Positions 49,266-59,135 of a DNA stretch of 64,000 bases are shown one piece after another. This stretch comes from Pseudomonadota bacterium. Its GTDB lineage: Bacteria; Pseudomonadota; Alphaproteobacteria; Sphingomonadales; Sphingomonadaceae. The number at the start of each line of letters is the position of its first letter. Position 1 is the first letter of the stretch. Under the pieces are notes generated by a model. It was not told the origin of the DNA and searched no databases. It worked only from the letters and a program-made list of their open reading frames with translations. A program made the position numbers and the translations under genes. Location: the NCBI GenBank assembly GCA_023458055.1, contig JAEXAW010000084.1, positions 62,001 to 126,000 on the forward strand, read 5' to 3'.

Positions 49266-52097
49266 TTATCCCTTCTTCTGACGGCGAATTTCTGCGCGGA
49301 CCGAAAGGCCCAGCGCGTCGGCGATCAATGCGCCCTGTTCGGATTGGTGGCGGCTCATGAGGCCGGTTGCTGGTGATGCACTCGCCGCGCGTCCGGCATA
49401 GCGGGCACGCATGCCCTTATGCCCTGCATCCGTAAGGCTCTGTTCGATTTCCGGCTCCACGAAGAACCAGCTGCCGTTATTTTTCGGCTCTTCCTGGCAC
49501 CAGACCACATCCTTGAGATTGCTCATCCGCTTCAAGCGGACCGTGAGCGGTTCGCCGGGGAACGGATAAAGCTGTTCCACGCGGATGATCTGGGTGTCGG
49601 TAATGCCCGCCGCATCACGCGCTTCGATCAGGTCATAGGCGACCTTGCCCGAACACAGTACGACGCGGGTCGTATCCTTGTCGGTCGGCGCCGAAGGATC
49701 GGACAACAAGCGGCGGAAATGCGTATCGCCGAGGAAATCCTCGCGGGTCGATACCGCCATCCTGTGCCGTAGCAATGACTTGGGGGTCATCACGATCATC
49801 GGCTTTCTGAACGGACGCATCATCTGGCGGCGCAACATATGGAAATAGTTGGCCGGGCTGGTGATGTTGCACACCTGGATATTATCCTGCGCGCACAGTT
49901 GCAGGAAGCGTTCGAGGCGCGCCGAGCTATGCTCCGGCCCCTGCCCTTCATAACCATGCGGCAACAGCATCACGAGGCCGTTGGCGCGCAGCCACTTGGC
50001 TTCGCCCGAGGCGATAAACTGGTCGATCATGATCTGCGCGCCATTGGCGAAATCGCCAAACTGCGCTTCCCACAGCACCAGCGCCTTGGGGTCAGCCATC
50101 GCATAGCCATATTCAAAGCCGAGCACGCCATATTCGGAGAGCGGGCTGTCCAGCACCTCGAAATGGCCGTGCGGCACGGTCGAGAGCGGGATATATTTAT
50201 GCTCGTCGGTCTGGTCGACCCACACCGCATGACGCTGAGAGAAAGTGCCGCGCCCCGAATCCTGCCCGGACAAACGCACGCCATAGCCTTCGGACAGGAG
50301 CGAGCCGAACGCCAGCGCTTCGCCGGTCGCCCAGTCAAAGCCGACGCCGTTTTTGAACATATCCGCCTTGGCTTCCAGAATACGCGCGAGCGTCTTGTGG
50401 ACGGTGAGGCCTTCGGGAATGGTCGTCAGCGTGCGGCCGAGGCTGTCGAACAGCTTATCGGTGATGCCGGTTTCGACGTTGCGCCGTGCGGTTTCCGGAT
50501 CGACCGGCTTGTTGAAGCCCGACCAGCGCCCCGCGAACCAGTCCGCCGTGTTGGGCTTATAGTCCTTGGCCGCTTCAAATTCGCCTTCCAGCTTGTCGAC
50601 GAAATCGGTGGTGGTCTTGTCCATCCACGCATCGTCGATCACGCCTTCGGCCTTCAGCCGGTCGCCATAGATGGTCGAAACCGCCGGATGCTTGCGGATG
50701 GTCGCGTACATCAGCGGCTGCGTGAAGCTCGGCTCGTCGCCTTCATTGTGACCGAAGCGGCGATAGCACCACATGTCGATGACGATGTCGCGCTTGAACT
50801 GCTGGCGGAAATCGGTGGCGAGCTTGCAGGCAAAGGTCACCGCTTCCGGATCATCGCCGTTCACATGGAGGATCGGTGCCTGCACGCCCTTGGCGACATC
50901 CGAGGGGTAAGGCGAGGAGCGCGCAAATTGCGGGCTCGTCGTAAAGCCGATCTGGTTGTTGATGATGAAGTGGATGCAGCCGCCCGTGTTATAGCCACGC
51001 ACGTCGGAAAAGCCGAGGCATTCCCACACAATCCCCTGCCCTGCAAAGGCCGCATCGCCGTGGATCAGGATGGGCAGCACCTGTTCATGCTTGCCCGGCC
51101 CTAGATCATCGCGGAAGGCTTGCTGCGCCCGGGTCTTGCCAAGCACCACCGGGTTCACCGCTTCGAGGTGCGACGGGTTCGGCACCAGCGACATATGGAC
51201 GTTGATGTCATCAAACTGACGGTCGGTTGACGTGCCGAGGTGATATTTGACGTCGCCCGAACCGCCGACATCTTCGGGGTTGGCCGAGCCGCCTGAAAAT
51301 TCGTGGAAGATCACGCGATAGGGTTTCGCCATCACGTTCGACAGCACGTTCAACCGGCCCCGGTGAGCCATGCCGATGATGATTTCCTTAACGCCCGTCT
51401 TGCCGCCATATTTGATCACCGCTTCGAGCGCCGGGATCATCGACTCGCCGCCATCCAGGCCAAACCGCTTGGTGCCGACATATTTTCTGGCGAGGAATTT
51501 TTCCCATTGCTCGGCGTCGATCACCTTGGTGAGGATCGCGCGCTTTCCTTCGGGCGTGAACTCGATATGCTTGTCCGCGCCTTCCATCCGTTCCTGCAGG
51601 AACTGGCGTTCGGCGACGTCGGAAATATGCATATATTCAAGGCCGACATTGCCGCAATAATTGGCTTTGAGGATCGCAACAATCTCAGGAACCGTCGCCC
51701 ATTGCAGGCCGAGCGTGCCGCCGAGATAGATTTTGCGGTCCATGTCCGCTGCGGTAAAGCCATGATATTCGGGCGTGAGGTCGGCCGGAATATCGCGATG
51801 GTTGAGCCCCAGCGGATCGAGATTAGCCGAAAGATGGCCGCGCACGCGATAGGTGCGGATCAGCATCATCGCGCGGATCGCATCCGCTGCTGCCGCCTCA
51901 ATGCTCGCCGCATCGGTCGGGGCACCAGCCGCTTTTGCGGCACCCTTGATTGCATCCTTGAGCTCGACCTGCATCCGCGTCGGATCCATGCCGTCATCGC
52001 GGGCATCGAGCGCATCGAGCGGCCAGTTTTTGGGCGCCCAACTGGGGCCGGTTTCGGCTTCGCTAAAATCGGCGGCGGAGAGACCTTCGTAATCCAT
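49266..52097 (-). CDS. sucA: 2-oxoglutarate dehydrogenase E1 component
   Basis: The protein is 943 residues with the thiamin diphosphate site in GDAAFAGQGIVWE and the family blocks GMAHRGRLNVLSNV, RFGHNEGDEPSFTQP and LPHGYEGQGPEHSSARLERFLQ. It decarboxylates 2-oxoglutarate and passes succinyl groups to SucB. Two ATGs lie two codons apart; AGGA is well placed for the second (52097) and too close to the first (52103). It precedes sucB and follows sucD across a repeat pair. Confidence 0.97.
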   Translation of the reverse strand: MDYEGLSAADFSEAETGPSWAPKNWPLDALDARDDGMDPTRMQVELKDAIKGAAKAAGAPTDAASIEAAAADAIRAMMLIRTYRVRGHLSANLDPLGLNHRDIPADLTPEYHGFTAADMDRKIYLGGTLGLQWATVPEIVAILKANYCGNVGLEYMHISDVAERQFLQERMEGADKHIEFTPEGKRAILTKVIDAEQWEKFLARKYVGTKRFGLDGGESMIPALEAVIKYGGKTGVKEIIIGMAHRGRLNVLSNVMAKPYRVIFHEFSGGSANPEDVGGSGDVKYHLGTSTDRQFDDINVHMSLVPNPSHLEAVNPVVLGKTRAQQAFRDDLGPGKHEQVLPILIHGDAAFAGQGIVWECLGFSDVRGYNTGGCIHFIINNQIGFTTSPQFARSSPYPSDVAKGVQAPILHVNGDDPEAVTFACKLATDFRQQFKRDIVIDMWCYRRFGHNEGDEPSFTQPLMYATIRKHPAVSTIYGDRLKAEGVIDDAWMDKTTTDFVDKLEGEFEAAKDYKPNTADWFAGRWSGFNKPVDPETARRNVETGITDKLFDSLGRTLTTIPEGLTVHKTLARILEAKADMFKNGVGFDWATGEALAFGSLLSEGYGVRLSGQDSGRGTFSQRHAVWVDQTDEHKYIPLSTVPHGHFEVLDSPLSEYGVLGFEYGYAMADPKALVLWEAQFGDFANGAQIMIDQFIASGEAKWLRANGLVMLLPHGYEGQGPEHSSARLERFLQLCAQDNIQVCNITSPANYFHMLRRQMMRPFRKPMIVMTPKSLLRHRMAVSTREDFLGDTHFRRLLSDPSAPTDKDTTRVVLCSGKVAYDLIEARDAAGITDTQIIRVEQLYPFPGEPLTVRLKRMSNLKDVVWCQEEPKNNGSWFFVEPEIEQSLTDAGHKGMRARYAGRAASASPATGLMSRHQSEQGALIADALGLSVRAEIRRQKKG

Positions 52098-52116
52098 CGT
52101 CATTTCCTACTTCATT

Positions 52117-52190
52117 GTGCTCCTGCGACACGCAGGAGCCCAGTGCAGCACAGCATAAACTTTCTGGGCCCCTGCGTGTCGCAGGGGCAC
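52117..52190. repeat. Inverted pair of CCTGCG-family repeats between sucD and sucA
   Basis: GTGCTCCTGCGACACGCAGG at 52117-52136 faces CCTGCGTGTCGCAGGGGCAC at 52171-52190. Each is itself a hairpin and together they can form one long stem. The 95-base gap between sucD and sucA is almost wholly repeat. Confidence 0.85.
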
Positions 52191-52198
52191 AAGCAAAA

Positions 52199-53083
52199 TT
52201 AACCCTTCAACACTTCAACCAAAGTCGTGCCGAGTTCGGAGGGACTGTCGGCAACGACAATGCCCGCTTCCTGCATCGCAGCGATCTTTGATTCCGCATC
52301 GCCCTTGCCGCCCGAAACGATCGCGCCGGCATGGCCCATGCGGCGGCCCGGAGGCGCGGTGCGGCCAGCGATAAAGCCAGCCATCGGCTTTTTGCGACCG
52401 CGCTTGGCTTCATCGATAAGGAATTGCGCGGCTTGCTCTTCCGCGTCGCCGCCGATTTCGCCGATCATGATGATCGACTTGGTATCGTCGTCGGCGAGGA
52501 ACAGTTCGAGCACGTCGATAAAGTTGGTGCCGTTAACCGGGTCACCGCCAATGCCGACAGCGGTGGTCTGCCCCAAACCTTCATTGGTGGTCTGGAACAC
52601 CGCTTCATAAGTCAGCGTGCCCGAACGCGACACGACGCCGACCGAGCCCTTCTTGAAGATCGAACCCGGCATGATGCCGATCTTGCATTCGTCGGGGGTC
52701 AGGACGCCGGGGCAGTTGGGGCCGATCAGGCGCGATTTGGAACCCGACAGCGCGCGCTTCACCTTGACCATGTCGAGCACCGGAATGCCTTCGGTAATCG
52801 CAACGATCAGCGGGATTTCCGCATCAATCGCTTCAAGGATCGAGTCCGCAGCAAATGGCGGCGGAACATAGATGACGCTCGCATCTGCGCCGGTCTTTTC
52901 CTTGGCTTCGAGCACCGTGTCGAACATGGGAAGGCCGATATGCGTCGTGCCGCCCTTACCCGGCGTCACACCCGCAACCATTTGCGTGCCATAAGCCAGC
53001 GCCTGCTCCGTATGGAAGGTACCAGTGGCCCCCGTCATCCCCTGCGTGATGACCTTGGTATTTTTATTGACGAGAATGGACAT
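52199..53083 (-). CDS. sucD: Succinate--CoA ligase subunit alpha
   Basis: The protein is 294 residues with the CoA-binding Rossmann domain (VITQGMTGATGTFHTEQ) and the active-site His251 (phosphohistidine) in MGHAGAIVSGGKGDAESK. It makes succinate and ATP or GTP from succinyl-CoA with SucC. sucC, which normally precedes sucD directly, is absent; instead the sucD ATG overlaps the stop of an unknown exported protein (TAATG). Confidence 0.97.
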   Translation of the reverse strand: MSILVNKNTKVITQGMTGATGTFHTEQALAYGTQMVAGVTPGKGGTTHIGLPMFDTVLEAKEKTGADASVIYVPPPFAADSILEAIDAEIPLIVAITEGIPVLDMVKVKRALSGSKSRLIGPNCPGVLTPDECKIGIMPGSIFKKGSVGVVSRSGTLTYEAVFQTTNEGLGQTTAVGIGGDPVNGTNFIDVLELFLADDDTKSIIMIGEIGGDAEEQAAQFLIDEAKRGRKKPMAGFIAGRTAPPGRRMGHAGAIVSGGKGDAESKIAAMQEAGIVVADSPSELGTTLVEVLKG

Positions 53084-53664
53084 TAACCCTTGCCTCCCTT
53101 GGCATATGCAACGACCACGCGAACGGATGGCGCGGTGTTGGTTCCAGTTGTATTCATTTCAATCGCGCGGTCGCCTGCCAGCCAGAGCGGCGCGCCGCTG
53201 TTGGATTTGACCGGCTTGACGCCGATTTCGCTCGACAGCGCATTGCCTGCGAGCGCGATGTCGCTCGGGCTTGCGAGATTGGCCATGACGATGCAGCCGC
53301 CGCTCGCGGCGTTGCTTTGCGGCAGCACGATCAATGCCTGACTGCCCGCATGGCTATACATGCGGACCGGGGCAGTGACCGCCTGACCCGCCTTGTTGCG
53401 CACCGGCGCCAGCTTCCACCCCGCCTTGGCGAGGTTGGCGGGGAGCAAGCCCTTGGCACTCACCGCCGTGCTGCACGATTTGATCGCGGTCACCACATTG
53501 GCGGGCGAGGCGAGTTTGACGGTGGTCACGGGCGCAGGCCTTGTGGTCGCTTTGGGTGCCGCTTTTGGTGCAGCCTTGGGCGTCGCCTTCTGCGCGACAG
53601 CGGGCACGGCAAGAGCGGCAGCCACGGCCACCGCTCCATGAAAAGCAAAACGCAGTTCAATCAT
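53083..53664 (-). CDS. Exported protein of unknown function, coupled to sucD
   Basis: The protein is 193 residues with a signal peptide (about 1-24, ending VAQ), a Lys/Pro/Ala linker of repeated KAAPKA units (about 25-45), then a compact domain with two cysteines (IKSCST and GGCIVM). AGGAG is best placed for ATG 53664; ATG 53670 is almost on top of it. Its stop overlaps the sucD start. I recognise no family. Confidence 0.75.
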   Translation of the reverse strand: MIELRFAFHGAVAVAAALAVPAVAQKATPKAAPKAAPKATTRPAPVTTVKLASPANVVTAIKSCSTAVSAKGLLPANLAKAGWKLAPVRNKAGQAVTAPVRMYSHAGSQALIVLPQSNAASGGCIVMANLASPSDIALAGNALSSEIGVKPVKSNSGAPLWLAGDRAIEMNTTGTNTAPSVRVVVAYAKGGKG

Positions 53665-53711
53665 GGACATACTCCTGAACGGCCACCTCTAATGATCATG
53701 CTATGCGGCAC

Positions 53712-54365
53712 CTAGTTCGCTTTCAACGTATGATTTTTGGCCGCCGTTAGCATTAAGCCCCCCATCGCGTTCATCTTGCTCTTGATCTTATCACGTTGTC
53801 CGAACCCCATTGTAAATTCGACATGGTCGGGTTCTAATCCAGGCACCCATGTAGCGTTTCCCCCCGCTTCTCCCTTGCGCTCCTCAACTGGTTCTCGTCC
53901 TAACCTGACAGAGATATCTTCGGCATAAACGCTGCGCGTTTCACCAGGGTCAAACATATGGCATTCAATACGCTGCTGGCCGCTTCTCTTCGTGTCTGTG
54001 ATAAGGAGAAATAGTTTCTCTTTTTCTACATTTTTAGCCATCGGCGGCACTGCGGTCACGTCGGTCGAAGCATCAAAATTTAGACCATCTAGCAGTTTCA
54101 CTAGCGGCTCTATTGCGGGATCCAAGGTTGGTTCAATAACCCACCCCTGCTTCCGCGCTATATCATAGACTTGCTTGTTCGACGTCAGATCGTCGCATAC
54201 CTTGACAAATTCTGAATAGACAGCGCCAATAGGATAGCCACTTTTTGACAGCGGCGGGGCGTTGACGGCGTCGCGGGCAGCATCCGGCGCGTTGCCACAC
54301 CCTGCCAGCAACAGGGCCGCAATCGCACTGACGCCTAATCCAGCCGCTGTCTTCGAAAGGCTCAT
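53712..54365 (-). CDS. Lipoprotein of unknown function
   Basis: The protein is 217 residues with a lipoprotein signal (LLLAGCG, Cys23). The mature part has an N-terminal helical region with one Cys (VKVCDD) and a beta-rich second half with another (RIECHMF). It lies 32 bases after mdh on the same strand. Base composition is lower in GC than mdh and sucD, hinting at recent arrival. No family was recognised. Confidence 0.72.
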   Translation of the reverse strand: MSLSKTAAGLGVSAIAALLLAGCGNAPDAARDAVNAPPLSKSGYPIGAVYSEFVKVCDDLTSNKQVYDIARKQGWVIEPTLDPAIEPLVKLLDGLNFDASTDVTAVPPMAKNVEKEKLFLLITDTKRSGQQRIECHMFDPGETRSVYAEDISVRLGREPVEERKGEAGGNATWVPGLEPDHVEFTMGFGQRDKIKSKMNAMGGLMLTAAKNHTLKAN

Positions 54366-54397
54366 GAGCGCATTCCTAAAAGAATGTTGTCAATCGC

Positions 54398-55360
<963 letters not shown>

Positions 55361-55560
55361 CGATGAAACTCCTTATGCCTTGGTCAAGGCCGCCAATGCC
55401 AGAGGGGTCCTTTTACCCGCCCTGTCGCAGCCGCCGAAGCGCGCCTGCGAAGCCGAATCTTGCGGGCGAAACAAACCATTCACCCAAATGACGGGCCCGC
55501 GCATACGCGCTTATCGAAGAGACTTCAACCTAAACCAAAGGCGGGGGCGACAACTATTTA

Positions 55561-55575
55561 TGCGATTCATTCGCA
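55561..55575. promoter_or_regulatory. Dyad resembling a Fur-type box upstream of mdh
   Basis: TGCGATT-C-ATTCGCA is one base from a perfect 7-1-7 palindrome of the kind bound by Fur proteins. It lies about 200 bases before mdh. The match is to a general pattern only. Confidence 0.3.
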
Positions 55576-55617
55576 ATAGCAATAGTGGATTATAACATTG
55601 CCCATGACATTGCCGAT

Positions 55618-55694
55618 GTGCCCCTGCGCAGGCAGGGGCATAGAGTTATACGAGCGTGCGTTACGGCCCTAGGCTCCTGCCTTCGCAGGAGCAC
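55618..55694. repeat. Inverted pair of CCTGCG-family repeats upstream of mdh
   Basis: GTGCCCCTGCGCAGGCAGGG at 55618 and CTCCTGCCTTCGCAGGAGCA ending at 55693 are related to the pair at 52117-52190. Confidence 0.75.
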
Positions 55695-55708
55695 AGAGAC
55701 TGCCCGCC

Positions 55709-57106
55709 CTACCCCGCCAGCTTGCTGATCAACAGCGCCCAATGATCGACATTGTTGCCCAGCGCCTTGACCGGCAGCCGTTCATTCTTGCCATGTGCAC
55801 CGCTGCCGCCCGGCAGGCTCCAGCTGCCGTTGACGCCATAGATCGGGATCCCGGCATTGCGGAACGGGCGGGCATCGCTTGCCCCCGTCGACATGCGCGG
55901 GATAACCGGCGCGCCCGGATGGAGCGCCCGCACGGTTTCGGTATAGGCTTTGACTACATCTGCGCGGAGAGGTGATGGCAGGCTCATCTGGCTGACACCC
56001 ACTTGCTTTACCTCGACCTTGGCCTTGCCCGCAGGATCGGCGGCAATCTTTTCCAGTTCCTGACGGATGGCTTCAGGCTCAACCCCCGGCATGATGCGGC
56101 AATTGACCACCGCCCGCGCCATTTGCGGGAGCGCGTTGGGCGCATGCCCGCCGTTCAGCATGGTCGCAACACAGCGCGTGCGGGTCATGCCGATCTCCTC
56201 TTTTTCGATCACATCCGCTGCCGCGCCATCGGACGGATTTTTGAGCCAGGCCCGCATCGCATCGCCAAGCGGCCCTTTTTCATCCTTCTGCCGTTCTGCA
56301 AAATAAGCGCGGGTCGATTCGATCAGCTGCGGTTCAAACCGATATTGGCCGAGCCGGGTGAGCGCGTCCGCCAGCTCATAGATGGCGTTGCTAGGCTTGG
56401 GGCGCGAACTATGCCCGCCATCATTGCGCACGATGAATTCATAATCGGCGTAGGTTTTCTCGGCGATCTGGATGTCGAAGCTTTCGACCGATCCATCTTC
56501 CCGCATCGACCCGCCGCCGCCATCCGAATTGAGGCCGAATTCGGCATCAACCAGCGAGCGCCATTGGGTCGCGCCGAGTTTTGCGCCTTCGCCATCCGTC
56601 TCCTCATCGCCCGAATAAAACACAATGATGTCACGCTTGGGCTTGAAGCCTTGCGGCTTTAATTTGAGGAGCGCGGTGGTCGTCCCGACAATGCCGGATT
56701 TATTATCCGAAACGCCGCGCGCATAGAGGATGCCATTTTCCTCGCGCAGCTTGAACGGATCATTGCCACCCCAATCCTCGGCAAGCGCCGGAACGACATC
56801 CATATGCGCGAGCAACAAGATCGGCTTTTTGGCGGGCTTACCCGCCGCACGCCAGCGCACCACCAGATTGGCGGTCTTGCCATAGGGAAGAATCCGGATA
56901 TCCGCTTCGGGAATACCCGCCGCTTTATAGAGACTGGCGAGATAGGCGGCATAAGCGGGCACCTGGTCTTCGCCCTGCACCGTTTTGAAAGCGACGCTTC
57001 TATCCATAATTTCCCGCGCCTTGGCGTGCCACGGATCCTGTGCCTGCGCCGATGCGGGGGATGCCACGAACGCAAGCGAAACGAGAAGGATGGCGGAACG
57101 ATACAT
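55709..57106 (-). CDS. M20 family metallopeptidase, exported
   Basis: The protein is 465 residues with a signal peptide (about 1-22). The dinuclear zinc site of the M20 family is visible: His101 and Asp103 in AHMDVV, Asp134 in SDNKSG, and catalytic Glu168 with Glu169 in SGDEETDG. A dimerisation domain is inserted at about 210-330. It should trim peptides in the periplasm. ATG 57106 follows AGGAG at nine bases; the longer frame is unsupported. Confidence 0.9.
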   Translation of the reverse strand: MYRSAILLVSLAFVASPASAQAQDPWHAKAREIMDRSVAFKTVQGEDQVPAYAAYLASLYKAAGIPEADIRILPYGKTANLVVRWRAAGKPAKKPILLLAHMDVVPALAEDWGGNDPFKLREENGILYARGVSDNKSGIVGTTTALLKLKPQGFKPKRDIIVFYSGDEETDGEGAKLGATQWRSLVDAEFGLNSDGGGGSMREDGSVESFDIQIAEKTYADYEFIVRNDGGHSSRPKPSNAIYELADALTRLGQYRFEPQLIESTRAYFAERQKDEKGPLGDAMRAWLKNPSDGAAADVIEKEEIGMTRTRCVATMLNGGHAPNALPQMARAVVNCRIMPGVEPEAIRQELEKIAADPAGKAKVEVKQVGVSQMSLPSPLRADVVKAYTETVRALHPGAPVIPRMSTGASDARPFRNAGIPIYGVNGSWSLPGGSGAHGKNERLPVKALGNNVDHWALLISKLAG

Positions 57107-57219
57107 GCGGCTGGTCTCCTTGTGAGGTGGTGTAGCCAGCATCGCGCCTGCCCGCCCCAAGTCAATAAGCTTTCGCATCGGCGCTGGCGTTGAAGCGCAG
57201 CATTTGTATAAGAGGCGCT

Positions 57220-58362
57220 ATGGATTCAGCCGAGACAGACCCCGCCCCGACCCATTCCGACACGTTTAAATTGCCCTGGTGGGCGATCGCCCTTCCGGTG
57301 TTGGGCGTCGGCGCTAGCCTGTTCGGAGCCTCGGACAATGGTGCAATGATCGCCTTGTTCGCGGTCATATTGGGCGCGGTGGTGCTGGTCGCGGTCTATC
57401 ATGCCGAATTGATTGCCCACAAAGTCGGAGAGCCGTTCGGCACGCTCATCCTCGCGCTGGCCGTGACCATCATTGAAGGCTCGCTCATCGTCTCGATGAT
57501 GCTCAACGACGGCGAATCCGCCCGCGCGCTTGCCCGCGATACCGTGTTTGCCGCGATCATGATCGTGCTGAACGGGATGATCGGCGTGTGCCTGCTGGCG
57601 GGCGGGCACCGGCATACCGAACAACGTTATACCCAATATGGGGTGAGCGCCGGCCTCGCGATGATCGCGACGCTGGCGGGGCTGACCCTCGTGCTGCCCA
57701 ATTTCACGACCAGCGAGGCGGGGCCGGTTTATTCATCCAAACAACTGGTCTTCGTCGGCGTTATCTCGCTGATCATCTATGGCACCTATGTGGTCGCGCA
57801 AACCATCCGCCACCGCTCTTACTTTCTGCCCAAGCCGCACGACGAGGCCGAGCGGGCAGCAGAGGATCAGGACGAAGAGCCGCTCGACCATGGTCCGTCT
57901 CCCGAAGGGATGACCTTCGCGGCGGTGTTCGGATTGCTGATCGCGGCCCTGGTTGCGGTCGTCTTGCTGGCCAAAGCCCTCTCCCCCGCGATCCGCTCGG
58001 CGGTGCTGGAGGCAGGTGCGCCGGCCGCCACGGTCGGCATCATCATCGCGGCTCTGGTGCTGATGCCGGAAGGGGTCGCCGCCGTCCGCGCGGCGCAAGC
58101 AAACCGGCTCCAGACCAGCCTCAACCTCGCCATCGGTTCCGCCTTGGCGACGATCGGCCTCACCATTCCGGTGGTCGCGGTCGTGTCGCTCATGCTCGAT
58201 CTTGATCTCGTCCTTGGCCTCAGCGCCAAGTCGATCACGCTACTGGTCCTGACCCTGATCGTCAGCACGCTCACGCTCGGCACCGGCAGAACCACGATCA
58301 TCCAGGGCGTGATCCATCTGGTTATTTTCGCCGCCTTCCTGTTTACGACCCTCGTCCCCTAG
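57220..58362 (+). CDS. Calcium/cation:proton antiporter, ChaA-like
   Basis: The protein is 380 residues with 11 membrane helices of the CaCA superfamily. The two acidic repeat motifs are in AVTIIEGSLIVSMML and LVLMPEGVAAVRAAQANRLQ. An acidic loop (about 215-235, EAERAAEDQDEEP) divides the halves. It exports Ca2+ or monovalent cations in exchange for protons. AGAGG precedes ATG 57220; a TTG at 57190 is the other option. Confidence 0.9.
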   Translation: MDSAETDPAPTHSDTFKLPWWAIALPVLGVGASLFGASDNGAMIALFAVILGAVVLVAVYHAELIAHKVGEPFGTLILALAVTIIEGSLIVSMMLNDGESARALARDTVFAAIMIVLNGMIGVCLLAGGHRHTEQRYTQYGVSAGLAMIATLAGLTLVLPNFTTSEAGPVYSSKQLVFVGVISLIIYGTYVVAQTIRHRSYFLPKPHDEAERAAEDQDEEPLDHGPSPEGMTFAAVFGLLIAALVAVVLLAKALSPAIRSAVLEAGAPAATVGIIIAALVLMPEGVAAVRAAQANRLQTSLNLAIGSALATIGLTIPVVAVVSLMLDLDLVLGLSAKSITLLVLTLIVSTLTLGTGRTTIIQGVIHLVIFAAFLFTTLVP

Positions 58363-58386
58363 CCGACAAAGTCGCGCGGCCAAATC

Positions 58387-58415
58387 CATGAACAGAATGT
58401 TGTTTTCTGTTCATG
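58387..58415. promoter_or_regulatory. 11-bp inverted repeat upstream of the RcnB-like gene
   Basis: CATGAACAGAA (58387-58397) and TTCTGTTCATG (58405-58415) flank seven bases. It lies 62 bases before the RcnB-like start and 25 past the antiporter stop. It has no T run, so an operator is likelier than a terminator. Confidence 0.5.
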
Positions 58416-58476
58416 CAACCTTCCCGTGCGGCGCTGCGTTGGCCTCTCATCATCGAACAAGTCAGGAGATGGGACG

Positions 58477-58995
58477 ATGAAGAAAATGATGTTGCTTGCA
58501 GCGCTCGGTGCGCTCGCCACCACCAGCCCTGCGCTCGCTCAGGGCAAGGGCAATGGTCATGGCAATAACAAGGGCAAAAATGCCCAGAGCCAACGCTATG
58601 ACCGCTATGATGATCGCGGCCGCTATGATCGCCGTGATGATGATCGCAGTCGCTATGACCGCGATACCCGTCGCTGGGATTCAAGCCGCGTGCGCTATGG
58701 CGATGGCCGTGGCTATTGGTATAATGGTCAATATTATCGCGATGGCCGATATTATGGCAGCAATTGTCCGCCGGGCCTCGCCAAGAAGAATAATGGCTGT
58801 ATGCCCCCGGGCCAAGCCAAAAAGGCGCGCTGGACGGTAGGCCAACGCCTGCCCTACACGTATCGCGACGATTATGTGCCGCGCCAGTATCGCAACTATT
58901 ATAGCAACGGCACTTACCGTTATTATGACGGCTATGTCTATCGGGTGGACCCCACCACCTATGTCATCCGCGAAATTTTGCGGGCCGTGTTCTAA
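58477..58995 (+). CDS. RcnB family periplasmic protein
   Basis: The protein is 172 residues with a signal peptide (about 1-22), then a low-complexity Tyr/Arg/Asp region (about 35-100, YDRYDDRGRYDRR-like units). The C-terminal RcnB domain includes NGCMPPGQAKK, VGQRLPYTY and YRYYDGYVYRVDPTTYVI. E. coli RcnB affects nickel/cobalt export; in sphingomonads the family is expanded and its role is unproven. AGGAG lies eight bases before ATG 58477. Confidence 0.85.
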   Translation: MKKMMLLAALGALATTSPALAQGKGNGHGNNKGKNAQSQRYDRYDDRGRYDRRDDDRSRYDRDTRRWDSSRVRYGDGRGYWYNGQYYRDGRYYGSNCPPGLAKKNNGCMPPGQAKKARWTVGQRLPYTYRDDYVPRQYRNYYSNGTYRYYDGYVYRVDPTTYVIREILRAVF

Positions 58996-59019
58996 GCGAC
59001 ACGATAGGGTCGAACAAAC

Positions 59020-59049
59020 GAGGCTCCGGGAAACCGGGGCCTCTTTTTT
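59020..59049 (+). terminator. Terminator of the RcnB-like gene
   Basis: A GAGGCTCCGG/CCGGGGCCTC stem closes on a GAAA tetraloop and is followed by six T. Confidence 0.9.
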
Positions 59050-59116
59050 AATGCGTATATTTACACACATCGGCATGATTGACACAGCGGTATCCAATGC
59101 GTATTTATATACACAT
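59050..59116. promoter_or_regulatory. Tandem operator-like repeats upstream of hicA
   Basis: Two 21-base direct repeats starting AATGCGTAT and ending ACACAT (59050-59070 and 59096-59116; three mismatches) lie 46 bases apart, before hicA at 59136. The second contains the dyad GTAT-TTAT-ATAC. They are likely binding sites for the HicB ribbon-helix-helix. Confidence 0.6.
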
Positions 59117-59135
59117 GATTTCGGATTGAAACGCG

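Larger units (their letters stand above)
55361..55708. other. 348-base region upstream of mdh
   Basis: This region contains the mdh promoter area, the dyad TGCGATTCATTCGCA at 55561-55575 and a repeat pair at 55618-55694. No coding frame of note is present. Confidence 0.55.
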
